From Martelella lutilitoris (lineage in GTDB: Bacteria > Pseudomonadota > Alphaproteobacteria > Rhizobiales > Rhizobiaceae): a stretch of DNA of 64,000 nucleotides. Numbering within the stretch: the stretch's first letter is position 1; each line of letters opens with the position of its first letter. Shown one piece after another: positions 43,191 through 51,172 of this stretch. Below the pieces are notes generated by a model, which worked only from the letters and a program-made list of their open reading frames with translations, was not told the DNA's origin and searched no databases. A program made the position numbers and the translations under genes. Location of the stretch: positions 1 to 64,000 of the forward strand of contig NZ_VCLB01000003.1 in NCBI RefSeq assembly GCF_005924265.1. Reading direction: 5' to 3'.

Positions 43191-44512
43191 TGGAACCGAT
43201 GGCCATTGCGCTTGGCATGATCGTCATCCTGCTGGCGCTGATCTTTCTCAGAATGCCGATCGCCCTTGCCATGGGCGCCGTCGGCGCGGCGGGCTATATC
43301 CTGCTCGGCGGCGCCTCGAGCCTGATCTTCTATCTCGACACCGCCTGGGTCGACAAGTTCATGTCGTATGAGCTGGCGATCGTGCCGCTCTTCATCCTGA
43401 TGGGTCACATCGCCACCCGCAGCGGCATTTCCGCGAAACTCTTCGGCGCATCGAACGCCTGGATCGGGCATTTTCGCGGGGGGCTCGCCATGGCGGCCGT
43501 TGCCGGTTGCGCCATGTTCGGTTCGATCTCGGGCTCCTCGCTCGCCACGGCCTCCACCATGGCCCGCGTAGCCCTGCCGGAAATGCGCAAGCACGGCTAT
43601 TCCGGCGCGCTGTCGGCCGGATCGCTGGCAGCCGGCGGCACGCTTGGTATCCTCATTCCGCCCTCGGTGGTGCTGATCATCTATGCACTCCTGACAGAGC
43701 AGAACATCGTCAAACTGTTCCTGGCGGCAACCATTCCGGCGACGATCGCCGTCATCGGCTTCTTCATCGCCATTGCCATCGTGGTGCGGCTGTTTCCCGA
43801 ACAGGGACCGAACCACGACCCCGTGCCCTATCGCGAACGCTTCCGCGCCGTGCTCGGCATCTGGCACATCGTCGGCATCTTCGTCGTCGTGCTCGGCGGC
43901 ATCTATGGCGGCTTCTTCACGCCCGCCGAGGGCGCATCGGTGGGCGTGGTTCTGACATTGCTGGTCGGCGTCCTGACGGGAGGCCTCACAGTCCGCGACC
44001 TGATCGGCTCGCTGATCGACACCGCAGCCGCCTCGGCAATGATCTTCGCCATCGTCTTCGGCGCGGACATCTTCAACGTGGCGCTGGCATTGAGCCGCAT
44101 GCCGACGGACATCGCCGCATGGTTCGCGCAGTCGGGCCTGCCGCCGATGACGGTGATGCTCGCAATCGTGGTTTTCTATCTGATCATGGGTTGCGTCATG
44201 GACAGCCTTTCGATGATCCTGCTCACCGTGCCGGTGTTCTTCCCGACCGTGATGGCACTCGACTTCGGGCTCACGCCCGAGCACACAGCATTGTGGTTCG
44301 GCATCATCACGCTTGTGGTGGTCGAGGTCGGCATGATCACGCCGCCGGTCGGCATGAATCTCTTTGTCATCTCGTCCATGGCAAAACACATACCGCTCAA
44401 GACCATCTTCGGCGGGACCATCCCCTTCATCCTGTCGGAACTCCTGCGCATCATCCTGCTGATCGCGTTTCCGGCGCTCAGCTTCTGGCTCGTGGATCTC
44501 GTCGCGGGCTGA
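43190..44512 (+). CDS. TRAP transporter large permease (DctM type)
   Basis: A 440-residue channel subunit with about 12 membrane segments. GSISGSSLATASTMARVALPEMRKHGYSG-type, GGTLGILIPPSVVLIIYALLTE and the late MITPPVGMNLFVISS motifs are diagnostic. The ATG at 43190 overlaps the dctQ stop (TAATG). Together with the two preceding genes it is the second TRAP system in this window. Confidence 0.93.
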   Translation: MEPMAIALGMIVILLALIFLRMPIALAMGAVGAAGYILLGGASSLIFYLDTAWVDKFMSYELAIVPLFILMGHIATRSGISAKLFGASNAWIGHFRGGLAMAAVAGCAMFGSISGSSLATASTMARVALPEMRKHGYSGALSAGSLAAGGTLGILIPPSVVLIIYALLTEQNIVKLFLAATIPATIAVIGFFIAIAIVVRLFPEQGPNHDPVPYRERFRAVLGIWHIVGIFVVVLGGIYGGFFTPAEGASVGVVLTLLVGVLTGGLTVRDLIGSLIDTAAASAMIFAIVFGADIFNVALALSRMPTDIAAWFAQSGLPPMTVMLAIVVFYLIMGCVMDSLSMILLTVPVFFPTVMALDFGLTPEHTALWFGIITLVVVEVGMITPPVGMNLFVISSMAKHIPLKTIFGGTIPFILSELLRIILLIAFPALSFWLVDLVAG

Positions 44513-44527
44513 GAGAAAGGTTAAGAC

Positions 44528-45010
44528 ATGGCCAGACCCGAAAAAAACGAACCCGCAGACGCCGACCGCAACGCGCCAACCGCGACCGACGACATGCTGC
44601 GCGCGTTCATCGGCTACAACATGAAGCGGAGCTTCATCGTCGTGCGCGAGGACCTGCAGCGCGTGCTCGACCCGCTCGGCCTCAAGGTCGCGACATTCTC
44701 GGCCCTCTCGGTCGTCGTCGAGAACCCGGATATCTCCCAGTCGCAGCTTGCCCAGGTCCTGAAGCTGGAGCGCTCCGGCATGGTGGTTCTGGTTGACGCG
44801 CTGGAAGGCGACGACCTCATTTCACGCAACCGCGTGCCCGGCGACCGGCGCACCTATGCACTGCGGGCGACGCCGAAAGGACGGCGGCTGTGGGAGAAGG
44901 CGCGCGCGGTGGTGGACGCCCATGAGACAGCGCTTTTCGGCCCCATCCTGGATGCGGGGGAGCGGGCGCTTCTCCTGAGCCTGCTCCAGCGGGTGAGCAG
45001 CGCGCTCTGA
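44528..45010 (+). CDS. MarR-family regulator, HcaR-like
   Basis: A 160-residue MarR protein. The winged helix region reads ATFSALSVVVENPDISQSQLAQVLKLERSGMVVLVDALEGDDLISRNRVPGDRRTYAL. In hydroxycinnamate clusters a MarR protein often represses the operon and is released by hydroxycinnamoyl-CoA thioesters. It sits between the TRAP and CoA-ligase genes on the same strand, 15 bp after dctM. Confidence 0.85.
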   Translation: MARPEKNEPADADRNAPTATDDMLRAFIGYNMKRSFIVVREDLQRVLDPLGLKVATFSALSVVVENPDISQSQLAQVLKLERSGMVVLVDALEGDDLISRNRVPGDRRTYALRATPKGRRLWEKARAVVDAHETALFGPILDAGERALLLSLLQRVSSAL

Positions 45011-45110
45011 AGACGAGAGGCGGAGGAGGTTTCTCGCCGTCAGCGAAGATTTTTTGAGAGGAGAGGTCTTTCGCGGCGCTTGCGGCCCGAAAGCCTCGGG
45101 AGGATGAGAC

Positions 45111-46928
45111 ATGGAAGTCCGCGCAAAGGAACTGACGCTCGTCGCGCATTCGGTGAATATCGAAAAACGCGCTGACGGCACGCTTTTGGCCACGTCCAAC
45201 GTGCCGCTTGACCCGGTTGTCCGCCACACCGGCGAATGGCTGGAGAAATGGGCGCGGCAAGCGCCGAACCGCACATTCCTTGCCGAACGCGCCGGGGCAG
45301 GCTGGCGCGAACACGGCTACGCCGAGGTGCTGGAGATGGTGCGCGCCCTCGCCGCAGGCCTTATCGCACGTGGTTTCGGGCCCGAGCGGCCGATCCTGAT
45401 CATGTCCGGAAACGGCGTTGATCACGCGCTGCTTTCCTTCGCCGCACAATATGCCGGCATACCGACTGCGCCGCTCGCCGAACAATATTCGCTGATAGAG
45501 GAGGCCCACGGACGGCTCGCCTACGCGATCTCGAAAATCAATCCGGGGCTCGCCTTTGTCGACGACGCGGGAAAGTTCGCGGCCGCCCTTTCGCGGCCGG
45601 AGTTCGATCATATTCCCGTTGTCGCTGTAAAAACCGAAGGTGCACCACGCCCCGTCATTGCCTTTTCGGACCTGTTGAAAGGCGATCCAGCGGTTGATCT
45701 CGCCGCCGCCCATGCGAAGGTCGGACCCGACACGCTGGCGAAACTGCTGTTTACCTCCGGCTCGACCTCCAACCCCAAGGCGGTGATGACGACCCAGCGG
45801 ATGATGTGCGCCAACCAGAGCCAGATGGCCTCGGTCCTGCCCTTCATCAAGGAGCGTCCGCCGGTGATCTGCGACTGGCTGCCGTGGAACCATGTCTTTG
45901 GCGGCTCGCACAATGTCAACATGATGCTGGCCCATGGCGGCAGCCTCTATATCGACCACGGCAAACCAACGGCGCGGGACATTTCAACGAGCATCGAGAA
46001 CATCAAGATGCACCCGGGAAACCTCGCCTTCAACGTGCCGGTCGGCTTTTCCATGCTGGTCCACGCCATGGAGAAGGACCTTCACCTGCGCGAAGCCTTC
46101 TTCGGCGACCTTGACATGCTGTTTTACGCCGGCGCTTCGCTGCCGCAGGATATCTGGACGAGGCTCGAGGAGATGGCGATGGAGGTGCAGGGCCGGCTGC
46201 CGCTGATGATCGCCTCCTGGGGCATGACGGAGACCGCGCCGGCAACAATCATGCTGCACGAGCAGATTGGCCGATCCGGCGTGATTGGCGTGCCGCTTCC
46301 CGGCACCGAGGTCAAGCTCATGCCCGACGCGGAGATGCGTTGTGAAGTGAGGGTCAAGGGCATCAACGTCATGCCCGGCTATTTTGGCGACCAAGAAAAG
46401 ACCGCCGAAAGCTTCGACGAGGAAGGCTTTCTCATCACCGGCGATGCGCTGCGCTTCGTCGACCCCGAGGACTACGACCGGGGGCTTTATTTCGACGGCC
46501 GCGTCTCTGAGGATTTCAAGCTGATGACGGGCACCTGGGTGCAGGCCGGCCGCCTGAGACTTGAAGCGCTGGAAGCGCTGAAAGGCCAGGTGCGCGATGT
46601 CGTCGTCTGCGGCCATGACCGCGGCGAGATCGGCCTCTTCATCTTCCCGCACCCGAACGCCGTGCATGACGGCAACACCTCGGAGGGCGCGGTGATCGAC
46701 GCGCATCTCCAGGCGGCGATCCACTGGGAGCTTCGGCTTCTGGCGCGCAAGGCCACCGGCTCTGCCCGACGCATCGCCCGCGCCATCATTCTCGCCGAGC
46801 CCCCGAGCCTGAAGGATGGCGAGGTCACCGACAAGGGCTCGCTCAACACCCGCAAGATCATCACCCGCCGTGCCGAGCTGCTCGAACGGCTCTATGATAA
46901 CCAGGATCCGGCCCTGATCCGGGTCTGA
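45111..46928 (+). CDS. fcs: hydroxycinnamate (feruloyl/coumaroyl)-CoA synthetase
   Basis: A 605-residue adenylate-forming enzyme. The phosphate loop FTSGSTSNPKAVMTT lies near residue 213, WLPWNHVFGGSHN near 262, and the A5 motif SWGMTETAPA near 367. The length and the WLPWNHVFGG motif are typical of the feruloyl-CoA synthase group rather than 4-coumarate:CoA ligases of plants. It activates ferulate, coumarate or caffeate with ATP and CoA. The neighbouring hydratase, dehydrogenase and hydrolase genes complete the side-chain shortening. Confidence 0.88.
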   Translation: MEVRAKELTLVAHSVNIEKRADGTLLATSNVPLDPVVRHTGEWLEKWARQAPNRTFLAERAGAGWREHGYAEVLEMVRALAAGLIARGFGPERPILIMSGNGVDHALLSFAAQYAGIPTAPLAEQYSLIEEAHGRLAYAISKINPGLAFVDDAGKFAAALSRPEFDHIPVVAVKTEGAPRPVIAFSDLLKGDPAVDLAAAHAKVGPDTLAKLLFTSGSTSNPKAVMTTQRMMCANQSQMASVLPFIKERPPVICDWLPWNHVFGGSHNVNMMLAHGGSLYIDHGKPTARDISTSIENIKMHPGNLAFNVPVGFSMLVHAMEKDLHLREAFFGDLDMLFYAGASLPQDIWTRLEEMAMEVQGRLPLMIASWGMTETAPATIMLHEQIGRSGVIGVPLPGTEVKLMPDAEMRCEVRVKGINVMPGYFGDQEKTAESFDEEGFLITGDALRFVDPEDYDRGLYFDGRVSEDFKLMTGTWVQAGRLRLEALEALKGQVRDVVVCGHDRGEIGLFIFPHPNAVHDGNTSEGAVIDAHLQAAIHWELRLLARKATGSARRIARAIILAEPPSLKDGEVTDKGSLNTRKIITRRAELLERLYDNQDPALIRV

Positions 46929-46939
46929 AGGACAAAGAC

Positions 46940-47815
46940 ATGGTTGATTTCTCCAAGGTTCGCGCCATCGATTTTCATACACACGCCGAGGAAAGCTGCG
47001 GCTGCCACGCAGATGACGGCTATGACGAGCTGCAGTCGGCGATGGCGAAATATTTCAACGCGCCCTGGTCACACCCGCCAACCATTCCGGAAACGGCCGC
47101 GCATTATCGCAAAATGAACATCGCCGCCGTGATCTTCCCCGTCGATGCCGAACGCGAGACCGGATATCGCCGATACAACAATTACGAGGTGGCCGAGGCC
47201 TGCGCCAAGGAAAGCGATATCCTCATTCCCTTCGCCTCCATCGACCCGGCCAAGGGCAAGCTCGGCGCGCGGGAGGTCCGCGATCTGGTCGAGAACCACG
47301 GCGTCCAGGGGTTCAAGTTCCACCCAACCATGCAGGGTTTTTATCCGAACGACCGGATGGCCTATCCGCTTTATGAAGCAATTGCAGAGACCGGCAAGCC
47401 GGCCCTGTTTCACACCGGTCAAACGGGCGTCGGTTCCGGCATGAAAGGCGGCAACGGCATGCGGCTGAAATACTCCGATCCGATGTATATCGACGATGTC
47501 GCGGTCGATTTTCCCGACATGCCGATCATTCTCGCTCACCCCTCCTTCCCCTGGCAGGAGGAGAGCCTGTCGGTCGCCCAGCACAAGCCGAATGTCTATA
47601 TCGATCTCTCCGGCTGGAGCCCGAAATATTTCCCGGACATTCTGGTGCGCTACGCCAACACGCTTCTGAAGAAGAAAATGCTGTTCGGCTCCGACTGGCC
47701 GATGATCGCGCCGGAGAAATGGCTCGACGCCTTCGACAAGGCGGCCTTCCGCGACGAGGTGCGGCCGCTGATCCTGAAGGAAAACGCCATGCGGCTTTTG
47801 GGCGTGGAGGCCTGA
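46940..47815 (+). CDS. amidohydrolase-family protein, probable aryl beta-ketoacyl-CoA hydrolase
   Basis: A 291-residue metal-dependent hydrolase of the amidohydrolase-2 family. The metal-binding His-x-His is at residues 13-15 (IDFHTHAEE). Further on are GFKFHPTMQGFYPND, FHTGQTG, ILAHPSFPW and FGSDWPM with the usual late Asp. In Agrobacterium fabrum a protein of this family hydrolyses 4-hydroxyphenyl-beta-ketoacyl-CoA to a benzoate and acetyl-CoA. Placement directly after the CoA synthetase supports the same role. An alternative is decarboxylase activity, as seen in other members. Confidence 0.8.
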   Translation: MVDFSKVRAIDFHTHAEESCGCHADDGYDELQSAMAKYFNAPWSHPPTIPETAAHYRKMNIAAVIFPVDAERETGYRRYNNYEVAEACAKESDILIPFASIDPAKGKLGAREVRDLVENHGVQGFKFHPTMQGFYPNDRMAYPLYEAIAETGKPALFHTGQTGVGSGMKGGNGMRLKYSDPMYIDDVAVDFPDMPIILAHPSFPWQEESLSVAQHKPNVYIDLSGWSPKYFPDILVRYANTLLKKKMLFGSDWPMIAPEKWLDAFDKAAFRDEVRPLILKENAMRLLGVEA

Positions 47816-47816
47816 G

Positions 47817-49373
47817 ATGATCCCGTTTTCTGCTCCCGTTGACGATATCCTGTTCTCGCTGCGCGATGTCGCCCGCGCCGACCGTCTGCCCGACTGGGAC
47901 GAGGCGCTCGCCTCCGAGATCATCGGTCATTTTGCCGATTTTGCCGAAGGGGTGATCGCCCCCATCAACGCCACGGGCGATGCCGAGGGCTGTCGCCTGG
48001 AAGATGGCCGGGTTAAGATGCCGGAAGGCTTCGCCGATGCCTTTCGCCAGTTGGCGGACGGCGGCTGGCAGGGGTTGACCGCGCCGGAAGATTTCGGCGG
48101 CATGGGGCTTTCGCCGGTCATCGCGTCTGCGGTCTCCGAAATCTTTTCCGGGGCCAATCATGCGCTGCAAATGGTCTCGAGCCTGGTGCCGGCGGCGGTC
48201 GAGACGCTGTTGCGCTTCGGAACCGAGAAGCAGCAACAGGACTGGATCCCGTCAATGATTTCGGGAGAGACGCTGTCGACCATGTGTCTGACCGAGCCCG
48301 GCGCCGGCTCCGATCTCGGCCGCATCCGCACCACGGGCCGCAGGGACGGCGAAGTATGGCGGCTGAACGGCGAGAAGATCTTCATCTCCGGCGGCGATCA
48401 GGACATCTCCGACAATATCCTGCATCTGGTGCTTGCCCGCACGGGCGCGGCCGAGGACGGGGTGAAGGGCCTTTCGCTTTTCCTCTGCGACAAGAACAGC
48501 GCCGGCGACGCGCTCAAAATCACCCGCATTGAGGAAAAGCTCGGCCTCCATGCCTCGCCCACCTGCCAGATGGCGTTCGACGATACACCGGCCGAACTGA
48601 TCGGCGTCGAGGGCGAGGGCCTGAAGGCGATGTTCACCGTGATGAACCACGCCCGCATCGATGTTTCGCTGCAGGGCGTGGCCCATGCCGCACGCGCATC
48701 CGCGATCGCAACGGCCTATGCCGGCGAGCGCCAGCAGGGCCGCAAGGCGGACGGCAACCCGGCCATGCTCTCGGACCATGCCGATGTGCGGCGCATGCTC
48801 GACGAACAAAGGGCGCTTGCGCTTGGCGCCCGCGCCATGTGCCATGTGGCGCTGGTGGAAATGGCGCTTGGAGACCGCCCGGCGCTCGTCGATTTCCTCA
48901 CCCCCGTCTGCAAGCTGTTTGCCTCCGAGGCCGGCATCCGCGCCGCCGATCTCGGCATTCAGGTGCTCGGCGGCTATGGCTATCTGACCGAATACGGCCT
49001 GTCGCAGGTCTGGCGCGACGCGCGCATCACCGCCATCTATGAAGGCGCAAACGGCATCCACGCGCTGACGACGGCAACGCGCGGCCTGCGCTTTGCCGGT
49101 GGCGCGGGGGCCGATGCCTTTGCCGTCTTGATCGGTGAGCTTGGCGGCGATGAAGCCGATGTGACGTCGCTCCTGTCCGCCTGGCAGGACTGGCGCGCGC
49201 GGCTTGTCGTAGCCGGTGATCCGTCGCAGGAAGCGCATGATTTTGCATTGCTGACCGCGAACCTCTTCTACAGGGCCGCCTGGTGCCGCATCGCAGCCGC
49301 CGCTCCCGAAGATGCCGCCGTGTCCACGCTGAAACCCCGCGTCCTGGCAGCCCCCCTGCCCGTTCGACTTTAG
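47817..49373 (+). CDS. acyl-CoA dehydrogenase, possible aryl-propionyl-CoA dehydrogenase
   Basis: A 518-residue acyl-CoA dehydrogenase. CLTEPGAGSDLGRIRT, the FISGGDQDISDN flavin-side loop and the catalytic Glu409 in IYEGANGIHAL are intact. The extended C-terminus fits the longer AidB/FadE-like group. In phenylpropenoid clusters such a gene (HcaD in Acinetobacter) oxidises dihydroferuloyl- or dihydrocoumaroyl-CoA to the unsaturated thioester. The start is one base after the amidohydrolase stop. Confidence 0.86.
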   Translation: MIPFSAPVDDILFSLRDVARADRLPDWDEALASEIIGHFADFAEGVIAPINATGDAEGCRLEDGRVKMPEGFADAFRQLADGGWQGLTAPEDFGGMGLSPVIASAVSEIFSGANHALQMVSSLVPAAVETLLRFGTEKQQQDWIPSMISGETLSTMCLTEPGAGSDLGRIRTTGRRDGEVWRLNGEKIFISGGDQDISDNILHLVLARTGAAEDGVKGLSLFLCDKNSAGDALKITRIEEKLGLHASPTCQMAFDDTPAELIGVEGEGLKAMFTVMNHARIDVSLQGVAHAARASAIATAYAGERQQGRKADGNPAMLSDHADVRRMLDEQRALALGARAMCHVALVEMALGDRPALVDFLTPVCKLFASEAGIRAADLGIQVLGGYGYLTEYGLSQVWRDARITAIYEGANGIHALTTATRGLRFAGGAGADAFAVLIGELGGDEADVTSLLSAWQDWRARLVVAGDPSQEAHDFALLTANLFYRAAWCRIAAAAPEDAAVSTLKPRVLAAPLPVRL

Positions 49374-49405
49374 CGCGGTTTCGCTTGCCGGGAATGGCTG
49401 CACCA

Positions 49406-49437
49406 TGCACAATGCGGCCATTGTTCGCATTATGCAC
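49406..49437. promoter_or_regulatory. operator of the IclR regulator
   Basis: Near-perfect inverted repeat TGCACAATGCG (49406-49416) and CGCATTATGCA (49426-49436), 10 of 11 complementary, with a 9-bp spacer, ending 12 bp before the iclR start at 49450. The right arm lies within GTTCGCATTATGCAC (49423-49437), which is also found in altered form upstream of pcaI. Position suggests autoregulation. Confidence 0.65.
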
Positions 49438-49449
49438 ACAGGACCGACC

Positions 49450-50205
49450 ATGGACAGGCCGACCGATACCATCGCCTCCTTCGCCAAGGGCCTGCGCGTC
49501 ATCACCTGTTTCGGCGCCGATACGCCCCGGCTTTCCATTGCCGAAGTGTCAGCGGCAACCGGGCTTGACCGGGCCACCGCACGGCGCTGCCTGCTGACGC
49601 TGCATGCCGAGGGCTATGCCAGCTATGACGGCAAGTATTTCGCGCTGACGCCGCAGGCCTTGCGGCTCGGCATGAGCGCGCTCAACGCACTGCCGCTGCC
49701 GCAGCTTGTCCAGCCCTGGCTCGACCAGCTGTCCGAGCGGATCGGCCAGTCCTGCTCGGTCGCGATCCTCGACAGCACCGAGATCGTCTACATCGCGCGC
49801 GCGGCGCAGCGGCGGGTGATGTCGATCGGGCTGATGCCGGGTTCCAGGCTTCCCGCCCATTGCACCTCCATGGGCCGCGTGCTGCTTGCCGCCCTGCCCG
49901 AGGCCGAGGCGCGGACGCGGATCGAAAGCGCGGACCTTTCCCCGCGCACGCCGGCAAGCCTCTCCTCGCCCGACGAGATCATGGAGAAGATCGCCGCGGC
50001 GCGGCGCGACGGCTTCGCCCTGATCGACCAGGAAGTGGAGACCGGCCTGCGCTCAATCGCCGTTCCCATCATCGACGGTCGCGGCCAGACGCTCGCCGCG
50101 CTCAACACCGGCATGGCGGCGACCGCAGAGCCGGCCGAAACGCTGGTCGAGACCTATCTTCCGCAGCTTGTGAAAATGCAGCAGAACCTTCGCCGGATTG
50201 TCTGA
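49450..50205 (+). CDS. IclR-family regulator, PcaR/PcaU/PobR-like
   Basis: A 251-residue IclR protein. The N-terminal winged helix (TIASFAKGLRVITCFGADTPRLSIAEVSAATGLDRATARRCLLTL) is followed by the effector domain with SCSVAILDSTEIVYIARA and SIGLMPGSRLPAHCTSMGRVLLA, typical of the beta-ketoadipate regulators PcaR, PcaU and PobR. The ATG at 49450 (AGGA upstream) is preferred to 49405 because the operator-like repeat would otherwise be coding. Expected effectors are beta-ketoadipate, protocatechuate or 4-hydroxybenzoate. It ends 3 bp from the converging AraC gene. Confidence 0.85.
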   Translation: MDRPTDTIASFAKGLRVITCFGADTPRLSIAEVSAATGLDRATARRCLLTLHAEGYASYDGKYFALTPQALRLGMSALNALPLPQLVQPWLDQLSERIGQSCSVAILDSTEIVYIARAAQRRVMSIGLMPGSRLPAHCTSMGRVLLAALPEAEARTRIESADLSPRTPASLSSPDEIMEKIAAARRDGFALIDQEVETGLRSIAVPIIDGRGQTLAALNTGMAATAEPAETLVETYLPQLVKMQQNLRRIV

Positions 50206-50208
50206 TGC

Positions 50209-51069
50209 TCAGTCCGCCGCCGTGGAGAAGCGTTCGCGGTATTCGCTGGGCGTTACGTCTTTCAGCGCTCTGAACCGGCGCGAGAAATAGGAGGGATCGC
50301 GATAGCCGAGCCTGTAGCCGATCTCGGCCACGGGTTCGCGCGTAAAGGCGAGCAGACGGCACGCTTCAGCGAGAACGGCGTTTTCGATATAATCCGTGGC
50401 GCTTTGTCCGACGGTCTCCCGGCAGACCCGGCTCAGATGACCGGTGGTAATGGAAAGGGCGCGGGCATAATCCTTCGGTCGCCAGCGATCACCGAGATGT
50501 TCCGCCATCAATGCATCCAGGCGGCGGCGCTGGCGTTCATAGCCCGAAGCGGCCGGATCAGGCGCATCGGCCTGCCCCGCCGCGATCGCGGCAAGAAAGG
50601 CCTGAGTGAGGCCGACCAGCACCATATTGCGATAGGGCCGGGCGGAGCGAAAGCACTCGGTCAACTCGCCGAGAATTCCAAGCATTGCCGGATCGGCGGC
50701 GCCGCAAAAGGGACGGGCGAGACGCTCGCCGAGCTCGGCGGAGGATGAGGCGATGCCTGAAAGCACGAAGGCCGGGATGGAGATTACATGGCCGTCGGAG
50801 CCGCCGGCAATGGTGAGCGCGTGCACCACCTGCGGCGCGACATAGTGAAACCGCCCGTCGCCGAGCAGGCTCGTCCCTTCGTCGATCCGGATCATCGCCT
50901 CGCCGCGATGCATGATGAAGACCTGCGCCATCTGCCCGTGACGATGGGCGCCGATATGCCAGTCATGCTGCGGCGCGCGGTCGCGAAAGCGCTCGCAGTG
51001 AACGACGTCCGGAAACGGCGTCGTCTCTCCGAAAAGGCTGAAAACCGGTATGTCGCGTGTCTTCTCCAT
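50209..51069 (-). CDS. pobR: AraC-family regulator, probable PobR
   Basis: A 286-residue AraC/XylS protein with an N-terminal cupin-like sensor domain (RAPQHDWHIGAHRHGQMAQVFIMHRGEAMIRIDEG) and a C-terminal double helix-turn-helix including LSITTGHLSRVCRETVGQSATDYI and EIGYRLGYRDPSYFSRRFRAL. This architecture and the opening VFSLFGE match PobR activators of pobA in alpha- and gammaproteobacteria. Rhizobial pobR is usually divergent from pobA; here the hydroxycinnamate cluster and an iclR gene lie between them. Other AraC targets cannot be excluded. Confidence 0.75.
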   Translation of the reverse strand: MEKTRDIPVFSLFGETTPFPDVVHCERFRDRAPQHDWHIGAHRHGQMAQVFIMHRGEAMIRIDEGTSLLGDGRFHYVAPQVVHALTIAGGSDGHVISIPAFVLSGIASSSAELGERLARPFCGAADPAMLGILGELTECFRSARPYRNMVLVGLTQAFLAAIAAGQADAPDPAASGYERQRRRLDALMAEHLGDRWRPKDYARALSITTGHLSRVCRETVGQSATDYIENAVLAEACRLLAFTREPVAEIGYRLGYRDPSYFSRRFRALKDVTPSEYRERFSTAAD

Positions 51070-51135
51070 GCACGCTTTCTACCAGTTCGCAACGCTCCTG
51101 TCGCCTTTGTCAGAGCGCCGCATGGGCGAAGGACT

Positions 51136-51155
51136 GCCGGGCGAAACCGCCCGGC
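51136..51155 (-). terminator. hairpin downstream of the split transketolase
   Basis: Perfect 8-bp stem GCCGGGCG / CGCCCGGC with an AAAC loop, 18 bp past the transketolase stop on the minus strand. There is no clear U-run. Confidence 0.5.
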
Positions 51156-51172
51156 TCTGCTTTAGGCCGGCG

